From: Pseudomonas sp. AFG_SD02_1510_Pfu_092
Lineage (GTDB): Bacteria > Pseudomonadota > Gammaproteobacteria > Pseudomonadales > Pseudomonadaceae
Reading direction: 5' to 3'
Assembly (NCBI RefSeq): GCF_003331055.1
Contig: NZ_PUQD01000025.1
Coordinates: 1 to 64,000, forward strand
DNA: 64,000 nucleotides
The notes beneath the pieces are model-generated. The model searched no databases, was not told the origin of the DNA, and saw only the letters and a list, made by a program, of their open reading frames with translations. The stretch's first letter is position 1; each line of letters opens with the position of its first letter. The translations under genes and the position numbers were made by a program. This document shows, in pieces, positions 38,978 through 50,473 of the stretch.

Positions 38978-39053
38978 TGGGGTGGACGATGGGAATCGAA
39001 CCCACGACAACTGGAATCACAATCCAGCGCTCTACCAACTGAGCTACGCCCAC
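38978..39053 (-). tRNA. tRNA-His (GTG), first copy
   Basis: Same sequence as the 38721 copy, with anticodon GTG, encoded CCA and an encoded G-1. Confidence 0.96.
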
Positions 39054-39094
39054 CATATTGCATTACAGCCTACTTGCTTGCCAAAGCTGCCTAA

Positions 39095-39171
39095 TGGCGC
39101 ACCCGGCAGGACTCGAACCTGCGACCATCCGCTTAGAAGGCGGATGCTCTATCCAGCTGAGCTACGGGCGC
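39095..39171 (-). tRNA. tRNA-Arg (TCT)
   Basis: A 77-base tRNA with anticodon loop CTTCTAA between TCCGC and GCGGA, giving TCT. CCA is encoded. It is the first gene of the cluster. Confidence 0.96.
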
Positions 39172-39296
39172 TTAAGCTTGAAGCCTAACCGAACGAGACT
39201 TTCAACAGTCAACTGCCAATAACAGGCAACTGCCAAACCACTCATTCTGCCCGACTTAGCCAACCAGTGCTAGGCTGTGCCCGACAAGTGCGGCGA

Positions 39297-39325
39297 ATCT
39301 TATAGGCGGGCCTGTAAGTCGTCAA
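39297..39325 (-). promoter_or_regulatory. Promoter of the tRNA operon
   Basis: On the minus strand TTGACG (39325-39320) and TAAGAT (39302-39297) are separated by 17 bases. The bases after it (TCGCCGCAC) are GC-rich, like the discriminators of stringently controlled stable-RNA promoters. Confidence 0.65.
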
Positions 39326-39460
39326 CACCTTTCGCTAAAAAATTTAAATTATTTAAGGGCTTAGGGGATTTGCCCGACCACCCGCCTTTGCCCGTGGCCC
39401 GTGTCGTGCGAGAATGCGCCCTCTTTAATTGTTTCCTTCTCGATGGTTAATCACGCGTCT

Positions 39461-40315
39461 ATGACTGCACACCTAATCGATGGCAAGGCGATCGCCGCCA
39501 GCCTGCGCCAGCAGATCGCTCAACGTGTCGTGGAGCGTCGCCAGCAAGGCCTGCGTACGCCGGGCCTGGCGGTGATCCTGGTCGGCACCGACCCCGCCTC
39601 CCAAGTCTATGTCTCGCACAAGCGCAAGGACTGCGAAGAGGTCGGCTTCATTTCGCAGGCGTTCGACCTGCCCAGCGAAACCACGCAGCAGGCGCTGACC
39701 GAGCTGATCGACCGCCTCAATGATGACCCGGCCGTCGACGGTATTCTGCTGCAGCTGCCACTGCCGGCGCACCTGGACGCCTCGCTGCTGCTCGAGCGCA
39801 TCCGCCCGGACAAGGATGTGGACGGTTTCCACCCCTACAACATCGGTCGCCTGGCCCAACGCATCCCGCTGCTGCGCCCGTGCACGCCGAAAGGCATCAT
39901 GACCCTGCTGGAAAGCACCGGCCAGGACCTGTACGGCATGAACGCGGTAATCGTCGGTGCGTCCAACATCGTCGGCCGCCCGATGGCCATGGAACTGCTG
40001 CTGGCCGGCTGCACCGTGACCGTCTGCCACCGCTTCACCAAGGACCTGGCCGGCCATGTCGGCCGCGCCGACCTGGTGGTGGTGGCCGCTGGCAAACCCG
40101 GCCTGGTCAAGGGTGAGTGGATCAAGCAAGGTGCCATCGTCATCGATGTCGGCATCAACCGCCAGGAAGACGGCAAGCTGGTCGGCGATGTGGTCTACGA
40201 GACCGCCCTGCCGCGTGCTGGCTGGATCACCCCGGTGCCGGGTGGCGTCGGGCCGATGACCCGGGCGTGCCTGCTGGAAAACACGCTGTATGCGGCGGAA
40301 GAGCTGCACAAGTAA
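39461..40315 (+). CDS. folD: Methylenetetrahydrofolate dehydrogenase/cyclohydrolase FolD
   Basis: A 284-residue bifunctional enzyme interconverting 5,10-methylene- and 10-formyl-tetrahydrofolate with NADP. The catalytic region has [16 protein letters not shown] (about 47-62, with the key lysine) and [12 protein letters not shown] (about 95). The Rossmann motif is [17 protein letters not shown] (about 163-179), and the family tail [18 protein letters not shown] follows. I use the ATG at 39461 ([14 protein letters not shown]), which matches the family start, although its RBS is weak. A strong terminator follows the stop. Confidence 0.96.
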   Translation: MTAHLIDGKAIAASLRQQIAQRVVERRQQGLRTPGLAVILVGTDPASQVYVSHKRKDCEEVGFISQAFDLPSETTQQALTELIDRLNDDPAVDGILLQLPLPAHLDASLLLERIRPDKDVDGFHPYNIGRLAQRIPLLRPCTPKGIMTLLESTGQDLYGMNAVIVGASNIVGRPMAMELLLAGCTVTVCHRFTKDLAGHVGRADLVVVAAGKPGLVKGEWIKQGAIVIDVGINRQEDGKLVGDVVYETALPRAGWITPVPGGVGPMTRACLLENTLYAAEELHK

Positions 40316-40330
40316 GAACGCGTGACATGA

Positions 40331-40366
40331 AAACGGCACCTCTGGCAGGTGCCGTTTTTTTTTGCC
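40331..40366 (+). terminator. Terminator of folD
   Basis: AACGGCACCT-CTGGC-AGGTGCCGTT is followed by a run of eight T, 14 bases past the stop. Confidence 0.93.
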
Positions 40367-40383
40367 GGTGGTTAATGCACGGG

Positions 40384-40640
40384 CCTTGCCGGCCTCTTCG
40401 CGGGCTTGCCCGCTCCCACAGGTAATGCACCGCTCTCACTGTGGGAGCAACTGTCTTGATCAATTTCCAAAAACTGGCGCGATCCCTGTGGGAGCGGCCG
40501 TGGCCGCGAACACCGGCGCAGCCGGTGCCATCCCTCGCGTCGCCTGCTTCGCGGGTGAACCCGCTCCCACATGGGGCTGCGTATGCCTCGGGCTTGCGCT
40601 GAAACCTGTGGGAGCGGGCACGCCCGCGAAGAAGCCAGTG
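40384..40640. repeat. Cluster of REP elements between folD and the ABC operon
   Basis: At least four REP cores lie in both orientations: near 40396 (CGCGGGCTTGCCCGCTCCCAC), 40489 (TGTGGGAGCGGCCGTGGCCGC), 40549 (CGCGGGTGAACCCGCTCCCAC) and 40608 (TGTGGGAGCGGGCACGCCCGC). A short CACCGGCGCAGCCGGTG hairpin sits near 40511. This 339-base gap between convergent genes holds no gene. Confidence 0.85.
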
Positions 40641-40654
40641 CGGTGCTCAGCCGA

Positions 40655-42394
<1,740 letters not shown>

Positions 42395-42433
42395 TGTGAT
42401 CTCCCGTTTCAGTTATCCCACAGGGCCGCTCGC

Positions 42434-42706
42434 TCAGCCCCAGCGCAGCACCACCACCAGCCACGCCAGCGAAAGCAGCGAGGCCACCCACAACGGCCCC
42501 TCGCTGACGCCGACCACCAGCAGATGCAGGTAGGCGCTGGCCAGCAGGCCGATGAACAAACGATCGCCACGGCTGGTGACCAGCGGCAGCAAGCCGCGCC
42601 GCTCGACACAGGGGCGGCGCAATTCCAGCAGGGTCATCCCCAGCAGCAACAGGCCAACGGCGGCGAAGAACAGCGCCGTCGGCAAGGTCCAGGCCATCCA
42701 TTCCAT
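42434..42706 (-). CDS. DUF2160 small membrane protein of the ABC operon
   Basis: A 90-residue membrane protein with three hydrophobic segments (about 6-28, 49-67 and 70-88). TGAGGAGGGCAAGC precedes the ATG. Proteins of this kind (DUF2160) sit between the permease and binding-protein genes of GlpSTPQV-type operons. It may be an accessory subunit of the transporter. The frame extends upstream into the permease gene, but the family start is MEWMAWTLP. Confidence 0.85.
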   Translation of the reverse strand: MEWMAWTLPTALFFAAVGLLLLGMTLLELRRPCVERRGLLPLVTSRGDRLFIGLLASAYLHLLVVGVSEGPLWVASLLSLAWLVVVLRWG

Positions 42707-42717
42707 GCTTGCCCTCC

Positions 42718-43518
42718 TCACACCCGGCCCAGGGCAAAGCCCTTGGCCACATGGTTGCGCACGAACCAGATCACCAGCATGCCCGGCAAGATGGTCAGTA
42801 CCCCCGCTGCTGCCAGCACGCCCCAGTCGATGCCGGACGCCGACACGGTGCGCGTCATCACCGCTGCAATCGGTTTGGCGTTCACCGAAGTCAGGGTGCG
42901 CGCCAGCAACAGCTCGACCCAGGAGAACATGAAGCAGAAGAACGCCGTCACGCCGATGCCGGAACCGATCAGCGGAATGAAGATCTTCACGAAGAAACGC
43001 GGGAAGCTGTAACCGTCGATGTAGGCCGTTTCGTCGATTTCCTTCGGCACGCCCGACATGAACCCTTCGAGAATCCACACCGCCAGTGGCACGTTGAACA
43101 GGCAGTGGGCCAGCGCCACGGCGATATGGGTGTCGAACAGGCCGATCGACGAATACAGCTGGAAGAACGGCAGCAGGAACACCGCCGGTGGCGCCATGCG
43201 ATTGGTCAGCAGCCAGAAGAACAGGTGCCGGTCACCAAGAAAGCGATAACGCGAGAAGGCGTACGCCGCCGGCAGCGCCACCAGCAGTGAGATCAGGGTG
43301 TTCAGGCACACGTAGTACAGCGAGTTGAGGTAGCCGTTGTACCAGCTGGGATCGGTGAAAATCACCCGGTAGTTGTCGAGGGTGAACGCCTGTGGCCACA
43401 GGGTCAGGCCGCCGAGGATCTCGGTATTGCTCTTGAACGACATGTTCAGCAGCCAGTAGATCGGCACCAGCAGGAAGAAGAAGTACAACAGCAGGGCCAG
43501 CGATTTGCGCGTGCTCAT
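42718..43518 (-). CDS. ABC transporter permease, GlpQ-like
   Basis: A 266-residue MalG-type permease with six membrane spans. The EAA-type cytoplasmic loop that contacts the ATPase reads EIDETAYIDGYSFPRFFVKIFIP (about 160-182; key residues E, G). It is three bases downstream of the other permease gene on the same strand and upstream of the DUF2160 gene. Confidence 0.92.
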   Translation of the reverse strand: MSTRKSLALLLYFFFLLVPIYWLLNMSFKSNTEILGGLTLWPQAFTLDNYRVIFTDPSWYNGYLNSLYYVCLNTLISLLVALPAAYAFSRYRFLGDRHLFFWLLTNRMAPPAVFLLPFFQLYSSIGLFDTHIAVALAHCLFNVPLAVWILEGFMSGVPKEIDETAYIDGYSFPRFFVKIFIPLIGSGIGVTAFFCFMFSWVELLLARTLTSVNAKPIAAVMTRTVSASGIDWGVLAAAGVLTILPGMLVIWFVRNHVAKGFALGRV

Positions 43519-43521
43519 GGG

Positions 43522-44381
<860 letters not shown>

Positions 44382-44385
<4 letters not shown>

Positions 44386-45479
44386 GGCGCGGCCTCCAGC
44401 AGCACATCGTCGACGTACAGCATCAGCCACTGCGTCGGCAGGCTGACCCAGGCCTGGGCCACCGGCACCGGGCGGTCCTCGCCCAGGCGCGCCTTGAGCG
44501 CGACACCCCCCAGTTCCAGGGTGACGATGCGGTAGGTGCCCAGGTCCTCGACATCCAGCACGCGTGCCGGGTAGGCATCATCGAACGGGCTGTCCCACAG
44601 CTGCACGAATTCCGGGCGGATGCCCACCTGCAAGCGCCCGCCCGGCATCGCCGCCAGGCGTTCGCGCAGGCCGTCGGGCAAGGCCAGGTGGATATCGCCG
44701 AACCCCACACCGTCCGCTTCGGCGCGCACCTCGATCAGGTTCATCCCCGGGCTGCCGATGAAATAGCCGACGAAGGTGTGCCGCGGCCGCTCGAACAGCT
44801 CGCGCGGGGTGCCGAACTGGACGATGCGCCCGCCGTGCATCACCGCGATCTTGTCGGCGAAGGTCGAGGCCTCGAGCTGGTCGTGGGTGACGTAGATCAT
44901 GGTGATGTTGAACTGCTCGTGGATCTGCTTCAGCTTGCGCCGCAGCTTCCACTTCAGGTGCGGGTCGATCACCGTCAGCGGCTCGTCGAAGAGGATTGCC
45001 GAGACGTCATCGCGCACCAGGCCACGGCCCATGGAGACCTTCTGCTTTTCGTCGGCACTGAGGTTGCGCGCCTTCCTGCGCAGCACCGCCGACAGGTCGA
45101 GCACCTCGGCAATCTCCTCGACCCGGGCGCGCACACGCGCTTCGTCCAGGCCCTGGTTGCGCAAGGGAAACGCCAGGTTGTCGAACACCGTCATGGTGTC
45201 GTACACCACCGGGAACTGGAACACCTGGGCAATGTTGCGCGCCTGCGGCGACAGCTGGTTGACCGGTTTGCCGTCGAACAGCACCTCGCCGTGGGACGGT
45301 GTCAGCAAACCGGAAATGATGTTGAGCAAGGTCGACTTGCCGCAGCCCGACGGCCCGAGCAAGGCGTAGGCACCGCCCTGCTCCCACACATGCTCTAGGG
45401 CGTGCAACGCGTAGTCCGCCTCGCTGGCGGGCTGGCGGCTGTAGCTGTGCGCCAGTTGGCGCAGGCGGATCTCGGCCAT
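44382..45479 (-). CDS. ABC transporter ATP-binding protein, GlpT-like
   Basis: A 365-residue MalK-type ATPase with Walker A GPSGCGKST (about 36-44), a signature region and a C-terminal TOBE regulatory domain. The signature motif reads LSADEKQKVSMGRGLVRD (about 139-156), where the usual LSGGQ glycine pair is replaced by AD; the family's two ATPases may differ in activity. AGGAG precedes the ATG, and a GTG three bases upstream is an alternative start. It overlaps both neighbours by a few bases. Confidence 0.9.
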
Positions 45480-46573
45480 CACCCTCTCCTTGCCTGGCGC
45501 AACCCCGGGGCCTGCACCAGCGCCCCGGCACTGTCGAACACGAACAGCTTGTGGGTGGGAATGAACACGCGGATCGGCGTGTCCACCTGGTATTCGTGTA
45601 CCCCTGGCAGGTGCAGGATCATCCGCCAGTGTTCGTTGCGCACATGCAGGAAGGTCTCGGAACCACTGATTTCGGCCAGCTCGACCAGTACCGACAGTTC
45701 CAGGTCGTCGTCATGGCTTGGCACCAGGCTGATGTGGCTGGGGCGTACGCCAAAGCGGTAGTCGCCCTCGGCAAGCGCCTGCAGGTCGGCGTTGCGGGCA
45801 AAGTGCACGGCCTGGCCCAGGCTCACTTCGTGGCTGCTGATTCGGCCGGGCACCAGGTTGATCGGCGGCTCGGAAAACAGCTCGGCAGCCAGCACGCTGC
45901 CCGGGCGCTGGTAGACCTCGGCGGTGGGCCCGCTCTGGACGATACGGCCCTCGTGCACGAGGGTGGTGGTACCGCCCAGGGCCAGCGCCTCGTTGGGCTC
46001 GGTGGTGGCATACACGGCAATGCAGTGGCGCGCCGCGAACAGTTCGCGCAGTTCCTGGCGCAAGCCCTCGCGCAGCTTGTAGTCAAGGTTGACCAGCGGT
46101 TCGTCGAACAGGATCAGCGAGGCATCCTTGACCAGCGCCCGGGCCATGGCCGTGCGCTGCTGCTGGCCACCGGACAGCTCCAGCGGCAGGCGCTGCAAGT
46201 AGGGTTCGATGCGCAGCATCTCGGCGGTTTCCTGCACCCGCTGACGAATCTGCGGCTCGGCCATGCGCGCCTGGCGCAGCGGCGAGGCGATGTTTTCGTA
46301 CACGCTGAGGGTCGGGTAATTGATGAACTGCTGATACACCATCGACACATTGCGCTGGCGCACCGGTACGCCGGTCACATCCTGGCCGTCCATCAGCACC
46401 CGCCCCCGGTCCGGGCGGTCGAGCCCGGCCATCAGGCGCATCAGGCTGGTCTTGCCGGCCAGGGTGCGGCCCAGCAGCACGTTGAACGAGCCAGGTTCGA
46501 AACGCAGCGAGGCATCGACGATCCAGGCCTGGTTGTCGACGCTGCGGCTGACCTGCTCCAGCACCAGAGACAT
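45479..46573 (-). CDS. ABC transporter ATP-binding protein, GlpS-like
   Basis: A 364-residue MalK-type ATPase. The Walker A position reads GRTLAGKTSL (about 35-44), a variant of GxxGxGKT. The signature LSGGQQQRTAMARALVKD (about 133-150) and Walker B LILFDEPLVNLD (about 152-163) are normal. A C-terminal TOBE domain follows. It is first in the ABC operon. AAGAAGG precedes the ATG at 46573. A sigma-54 promoter lies about 40 bases upstream, and the divergent regulator gene is the probable activator. Confidence 0.9.
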   Translation of the reverse strand: MSLVLEQVSRSVDNQAWIVDASLRFEPGSFNVLLGRTLAGKTSLMRLMAGLDRPDRGRVLMDGQDVTGVPVRQRNVSMVYQQFINYPTLSVYENIASPLRQARMAEPQIRQRVQETAEMLRIEPYLQRLPLELSGGQQQRTAMARALVKDASLILFDEPLVNLDYKLREGLRQELRELFAARHCIAVYATTEPNEALALGGTTTLVHEGRIVQSGPTAEVYQRPGSVLAAELFSEPPINLVPGRISSHEVSLGQAVHFARNADLQALAEGDYRFGVRPSHISLVPSHDDDLELSVLVELAEISGSETFLHVRNEHWRMILHLPGVHEYQVDTPIRVFIPTHKLFVFDSAGALVQAPGLRQARRG

Positions 46574-46609
46574 GGCGTGGCCTTCTTGTGATTGTTGTCT
46601 GCCGGGTAC

Positions 46610-46625
46610 AGCCAGTTTCGTGCCA
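46610..46625 (-). promoter_or_regulatory. Sigma-54 promoter of the ABC operon
   Basis: On the minus strand TGGCACG-AAAC-TGGCT matches the -24/-12 consensus TGGCACG-N4-TTGCW with one change (TGGC for TTGC). Spacing of the GG and GC pairs is exact. Transcription would start near 46598, giving a leader of about 25 bases. Confidence 0.75.
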
Positions 46626-46680
46626 GTTGCGCCCGAAGCGTCTGGCCTGCGGCATGGGCAGCCGCGTTGGCCAACCGCAG

Positions 46681-46758
46681 GTTCACAAGTGAACACAAGC
46701 ACTGCACAACTGAACACTCTGCGGTTTGACATTGAACAACCGTGAACAACACTGAACA
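46681..46758. promoter_or_regulatory. Array of five TGAACA boxes, likely activator sites
   Basis: TGAACA occurs at 46690, 46711, 46733, 46743 and 46753, all in the same orientation. The steps are 21, 22, 10 and 10 bases, so all face one side of the helix. The first also belongs to the palindrome GTTCAC-AA-GTGAAC (46681-46694). The array lies 65-140 bases upstream of the sigma-54 promoter, the usual place for an enhancer. Confidence 0.65.
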
Positions 46759-46775
46759 GCGGTCGGCACCATGAC

Positions 46776-46783
46776 AACAACAA
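46776..46783 (+). promoter_or_regulatory. Hfq/Crc CA motif near the activator start codon
   Basis: AACAACAA fits AANAANAA, the RNA motif bound by Hfq with Crc in pseudomonads. It overlaps codons 2-5 if translation starts at 46771, or lies in the leader if it starts at 46801. Confidence 0.45.
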
Positions 46784-46800
46784 TCACACAGGACAGGCCC

Positions 46801-48549
46801 ATGGCCGTATCCGCTTCGACCCATGCGCAACTGATCCAGGCTTCCTGGGCCCGCTGTCGCGAACACGGCCTGCAGCCGCAGCAGGCCCCGGACTTCGATT
46901 GCCTGACCCGCGCCGAACTCAGCGCGCTGCTGGAGCGGCGGCAAACCTTGTTGCGCCTGACCCGCGAGGAAGTGCTGCCGCAATACGCGCACCTGCTGGG
47001 CAATGCCAGCTACCTGGTGATGCTGGCCGACGCCAGCGGCTGCCTGCTCGACACCTGGGGCTCGCGGCGCTTCATCGAACCGCGCCAGGCGCACGGCTTC
47101 AGCGCCGGTGCCCACTGGCACGAGCACAGCGTCGGCACCAACGCGCTGGGTACCGCACTGGTCTGCGCCGAGGCGATCCACGTTGGCCAGGACGAGCACT
47201 TCCTGCGCCAGAACCGCTACCTGTCCAGCGCCGCCGCGCCACTGCTGGACGCCACGCGGCAACGCGTCGGGGTGCTCGACGTTGCCAGCGACGGCTACCT
47301 GCCGGCCAGCCAGACCTTGGGCCTGGTGCGCATGATGGGCCAGAGCCTGGAAAACCGCCTGATCCTCGCTGAGTATGCCGACCAGCACGCGCAGCTGATC
47401 TTCAACAGCGCCTGCGACAATCTCGACAGCCCGTGGGCCGGCCTGCTGGTGTTCGATGAGCAGGGGCAGGTGCTGGCCGCCAACCAGCGGGCCGACAGCC
47501 TGCTGGGCGGTAACCCGCTGCGGCAGAACATCGAGCAACTGTTCCAGTTGCCCCTGCGGCAGCTGCTCGGCCATCCCCGGCAACAGCCCTTCGCCCTGCA
47601 GGCGACCGGGCGTAACCGCTTTCATTGCCAGTGGCAGGCGCCGCGCGCGGTGCCCCGCCGCTGTGCCGGCAGCAGCGCGGAACCACGCCTGGAGAAGGCC
47701 CTGGCACAAGCCGGGCTGTTGCTGGAAAAAGACATCCCGGTGCTGGTGCAGGGTGAAACCGGCGTGGGCAAGGAAGTGTTCGTCAACACCCTGCACCAGG
47801 CCAGCAGCCGCGCAAGCCAGCCACTGGTCGCGGTCAACTGCGCGGCGATCCCGGCCGAGCTGGTGGAATCGGAGCTGTTCGGCTACGACAAGGGCGCCTT
47901 CACCGGCGCGCACCACAAGGGCAACCCGGGGCTGATCCGCAAGGCCCACCACGGCATCCTGTTCCTCGACGAAATCGGCGACATGCCATTACCCACCCAG
48001 GCCCGCCTGCTGCGCGTGCTGCAGTCGCGCAGCATCCAGCCGCTGGGCAGCGGCGAACCGGTGGCGGTGGATATTCGCGTGGTGTCGGCGAGCAACCGCG
48101 ACCTGGCCGCAGAAGTGCGCGCCGGGCGCTTTCGCCAGGACCTGTATTACCGCATCGCCGGGTTGGCGCTGGTGTTGCCGCCGCTGCGCGAGCGCAGCGA
48201 TCGCCGCCAACTGATCGAACAGGTTCATGCCCGCTACCGCGAACCCGGGCAACCTGCGCGGCTACCGGCGGCCATCGTCGAGCTGCTCGACCGGCACCCG
48301 TGGCCGGGCAATCTACGCGAACTGGTGAGTGTGCTGCAGGTGGCGCTGGCCTTGGCCGGTACCGGGCCGGTCGGCCTGGAACACCTGCCGGCGGGCTTTC
48401 TCGCCGAGTCACCGGGGCCGGTGGCGGTCGCGACTGACGAGGCAGACCTGCAAGCGCTGGTGGCGCAAGCCAACGGCAACCTTTCGGCGGTGGCGCGTGG
48501 GCTGGGGATCAGCCGCACCACCCTCTACAAGCGGTTGCGGGAGCAGTGA
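46801..48549 (+). CDS. Sigma-54-dependent activator (AcoR type)
   Basis: About 582 residues from 46801, where AGGACAGG precedes the ATG; an in-frame ATG at 46771 would add ten. The N-terminal half (about 60-200) is a GAF-like sensor typical of AcoR regulators (VGTNALGTALVCAEAIHV). A PAS-like stretch follows. The AAA+ domain has Walker A GETGVGKE (about 326) and the sigma-54 contact GAFTGA (about 371). It ends in a Fis-type HTH (NLSAVARGLGISRTTLYKRL). It probably binds the TGAACA array and activates the divergent ABC operon. Confidence 0.9.
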   Translation: MAVSASTHAQLIQASWARCREHGLQPQQAPDFDCLTRAELSALLERRQTLLRLTREEVLPQYAHLLGNASYLVMLADASGCLLDTWGSRRFIEPRQAHGFSAGAHWHEHSVGTNALGTALVCAEAIHVGQDEHFLRQNRYLSSAAAPLLDATRQRVGVLDVASDGYLPASQTLGLVRMMGQSLENRLILAEYADQHAQLIFNSACDNLDSPWAGLLVFDEQGQVLAANQRADSLLGGNPLRQNIEQLFQLPLRQLLGHPRQQPFALQATGRNRFHCQWQAPRAVPRRCAGSSAEPRLEKALAQAGLLLEKDIPVLVQGETGVGKEVFVNTLHQASSRASQPLVAVNCAAIPAELVESELFGYDKGAFTGAHHKGNPGLIRKAHHGILFLDEIGDMPLPTQARLLRVLQSRSIQPLGSGEPVAVDIRVVSASNRDLAAEVRAGRFRQDLYYRIAGLALVLPPLRERSDRRQLIEQVHARYREPGQPARLPAAIVELLDRHPWPGNLRELVSVLQVALALAGTGPVGLEHLPAGFLAESPGPVAVATDEADLQALVAQANGNLSAVARGLGISRTTLYKRLREQ

Positions 48550-48591
48550 TCGGGTCTACCGCCACCGCGCTACCCTCAAGACCTGCACACC

Positions 48592-48684
48592 ACCTGTGGG
48601 AGCGGGCAAACCCGCGAAGAATGCAGCGCGGTGCATGGCACCGGCCGCGCCGGTGTTCGCGGCCATGGCCGCTCCCACAGGGAT
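48592..48684. repeat. REP pair after the sigma-54 activator gene
   Basis: CTGTGGGAGCGGGCAAACCC on the left and GGCCATGGCCGCTCCCACAG on the right flank a CACCGGCCGCGCCGGTG hairpin. It lies between convergent genes. Confidence 0.8.
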
Positions 48685-48768
48685 TGCGCCGGCTTTTGGC
48701 ATTTGAGCAAGCAGTTGCGCCAACAGGTACGCACAATTCAGGAAGCGGTGCGCGGCGCCGCTGAGCAA

Positions 48769-50460
48769 CTACCCGGGGTCGCGCCACTGGGGCGGCTGCC
48801 GGTAGGCCTGTGCCCAGGCCACCACCTCGGCGGCCGGCATCGGCCGGGCAATGCAGTAACCCTGCGCCAGCTCGCAGCCCAGGCCCATCAGCACGCGGCC
48901 GTGCTCGACGCTCTCCAGGCCCTCGGCAATCACCTCGCGGCCGAATGCCCGCGCCAGCCCGATCACTGCCCCGGTCAGCGCCAGGTCATCCTGGTCATGC
49001 AGGATGTCGCGCACGAACGACTGGTCGATCTTGATCGTCTGCGTCGGCAGGCGTTTCAGGTAGCTCAGCGACGAATAGCCGGTGCCAAAGTCATCCAGCG
49101 AGAAGCGCACGCCCAACGCGCGGCAGGCGTCGAGGCAAGCACCGACATGCTGCAGGTTGTCGATGGCCACGGACTCGACGATTTCCAGGTCGAGCCGCGC
49201 CGGGTCCACCTGCGGGTACTGCGCCAGCATCTGCCGCAGGCGCTCGGCAAAATCACTGCGCTGCAAATGCCGCGCAGCGATATTCACGCTCAATGACCAG
49301 GCGCGCCCCTGGCATTGCCAGGCCTGCAGTTGCCTCAGCGCCTGCTCCAGCACCCATTCGCCGATTTCGACGATCAGGTCGGTCTGTTCTACCCAGGGCA
49401 GAAACTGCCCAGGCGACACCAGCCCGTGCTCGGGCTTGTGCCAGCGCAACAAGCCCTCGAACCCCAGCACCTGGCCGCTGCGCAAGTTGACCTTGGGCTG
49501 GTAATACAGGCACAGCTCGCCCTGCTGCAGGGCCCGGCGTACCTGCGCCACGGTCTGGTGGGTGGCCTTGAGCTCCTGCTCCTGGGTCACATCGAACAGG
49601 TGATAACGGTTGCGCCCACGCTGCTTGGCCACGTACATGGCCTGGTCGGCGTGGCGCACCAGGGTGTCGGCGTCTTCGTCGTCCTGCGGGTACAGGGTCA
49701 CGCCGATGCTGGCGCTGAGCGACAGGCGCTGCTCGCGGACCACATAAGGCGCCGCCAACGCTTGCAGCACCCGGCGCAGCGCCGCATACAGCTGGCGGTC
49801 CGCGTCGACATCGCGCAGCAGCAGAACGAATTCGTCGCCCGACAACCGCGCCACGGCATCGCCATCGCGCAGGATGCGCTTCAAGCGCTGCGCCACTTCG
49901 ACCAGCAGCAGGTCACCCATGGCATGCCCGTAGCCGTCATTCACCGCCTTGAAGCCGTCCAGGTCGAGCATGCACACCGCCAGCGGCAGGTTTTCCCGGC
50001 GCGAGTAGGCCAGGGCCTGGTGCAAAAGGTCGGACAGGTAGGCACGGTTGGGCAGGCCGGTGAGTACATCGTGGCCCACCCGCCATTGCAGGGTATGCAG
50101 CAGCTGGCGCTTCTCGGTGACGTCGAAGCGGATCGACACGTACTTGCGCACCAGGCCGGTCAGCGGGTCGACCAGCGGCACCATGGTGCTGTCGACCCAG
50201 TACAGCGAGCCGTCCTTGGCGCGGTTGCAGATCTCCCCCTTCCACACCCGGCCGGCGGCCAGGGCCCGCCACATGCCGACGAAGAATGCCGGCTCGTGCA
50301 GGCCGGAATTGAGGATGCGGTGGTTGGTGCCCAGCAGCTCTTCGTGGCTGTACCCGGAAATGCTGCAGAACTGCTGGTTGACGTAGGTGATGGTCCCACG
50401 CAGGTCGGTTTCGGAAAAAATCGCGGCCGCGTCCACGGCCGCGCGATAGTTGTCATCCAT
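48769..50460 (-). CDS. PAS-GGDEF-EAL cyclic-di-GMP signalling protein
   Basis: A 563-residue cytoplasmic protein. A PAS domain spans about residues 1-120 (YVNQQFCSISGYSHEELLGT). The GGDEF domain (about 135-290) has SGDEF in place of GGDEF, which is often active. The EAL domain (about 305-550) begins with FEGLLRW, a variant EGL that keeps the metal-binding glutamate, and has DDFGTGYSSL (about 463). Both activities are therefore possible. It is encoded 13 bases after the Aer-like receptor. The pair corresponds to aer1-PP2258 of P. putida KT2440, as I recall, where the second protein was reported to be bifunctional. Confidence 0.9.
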   Translation of the reverse strand: MDDNYRAAVDAAAIFSETDLRGTITYVNQQFCSISGYSHEELLGTNHRILNSGLHEPAFFVGMWRALAAGRVWKGEICNRAKDGSLYWVDSTMVPLVDPLTGLVRKYVSIRFDVTEKRQLLHTLQWRVGHDVLTGLPNRAYLSDLLHQALAYSRRENLPLAVCMLDLDGFKAVNDGYGHAMGDLLLVEVAQRLKRILRDGDAVARLSGDEFVLLLRDVDADRQLYAALRRVLQALAAPYVVREQRLSLSASIGVTLYPQDDEDADTLVRHADQAMYVAKQRGRNRYHLFDVTQEQELKATHQTVAQVRRALQQGELCLYYQPKVNLRSGQVLGFEGLLRWHKPEHGLVSPGQFLPWVEQTDLIVEIGEWVLEQALRQLQAWQCQGRAWSLSVNIAARHLQRSDFAERLRQMLAQYPQVDPARLDLEIVESVAIDNLQHVGACLDACRALGVRFSLDDFGTGYSSLSYLKRLPTQTIKIDQSFVRDILHDQDDLALTGAVIGLARAFGREVIAEGLESVEHGRVLMGLGCELAQGYCIARPMPAAEVVAWAQAYRQPPQWRDPG

Positions 50461-50473
50461 AAAGCATCCTGCC

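Noticed and set aside
37687..39460. Prophage or genomic island at the tRNA cluster
   Set aside because: No integrase, phage structural gene or att repeat was seen; only the toxin-antitoxin remnant hints at past insertion.
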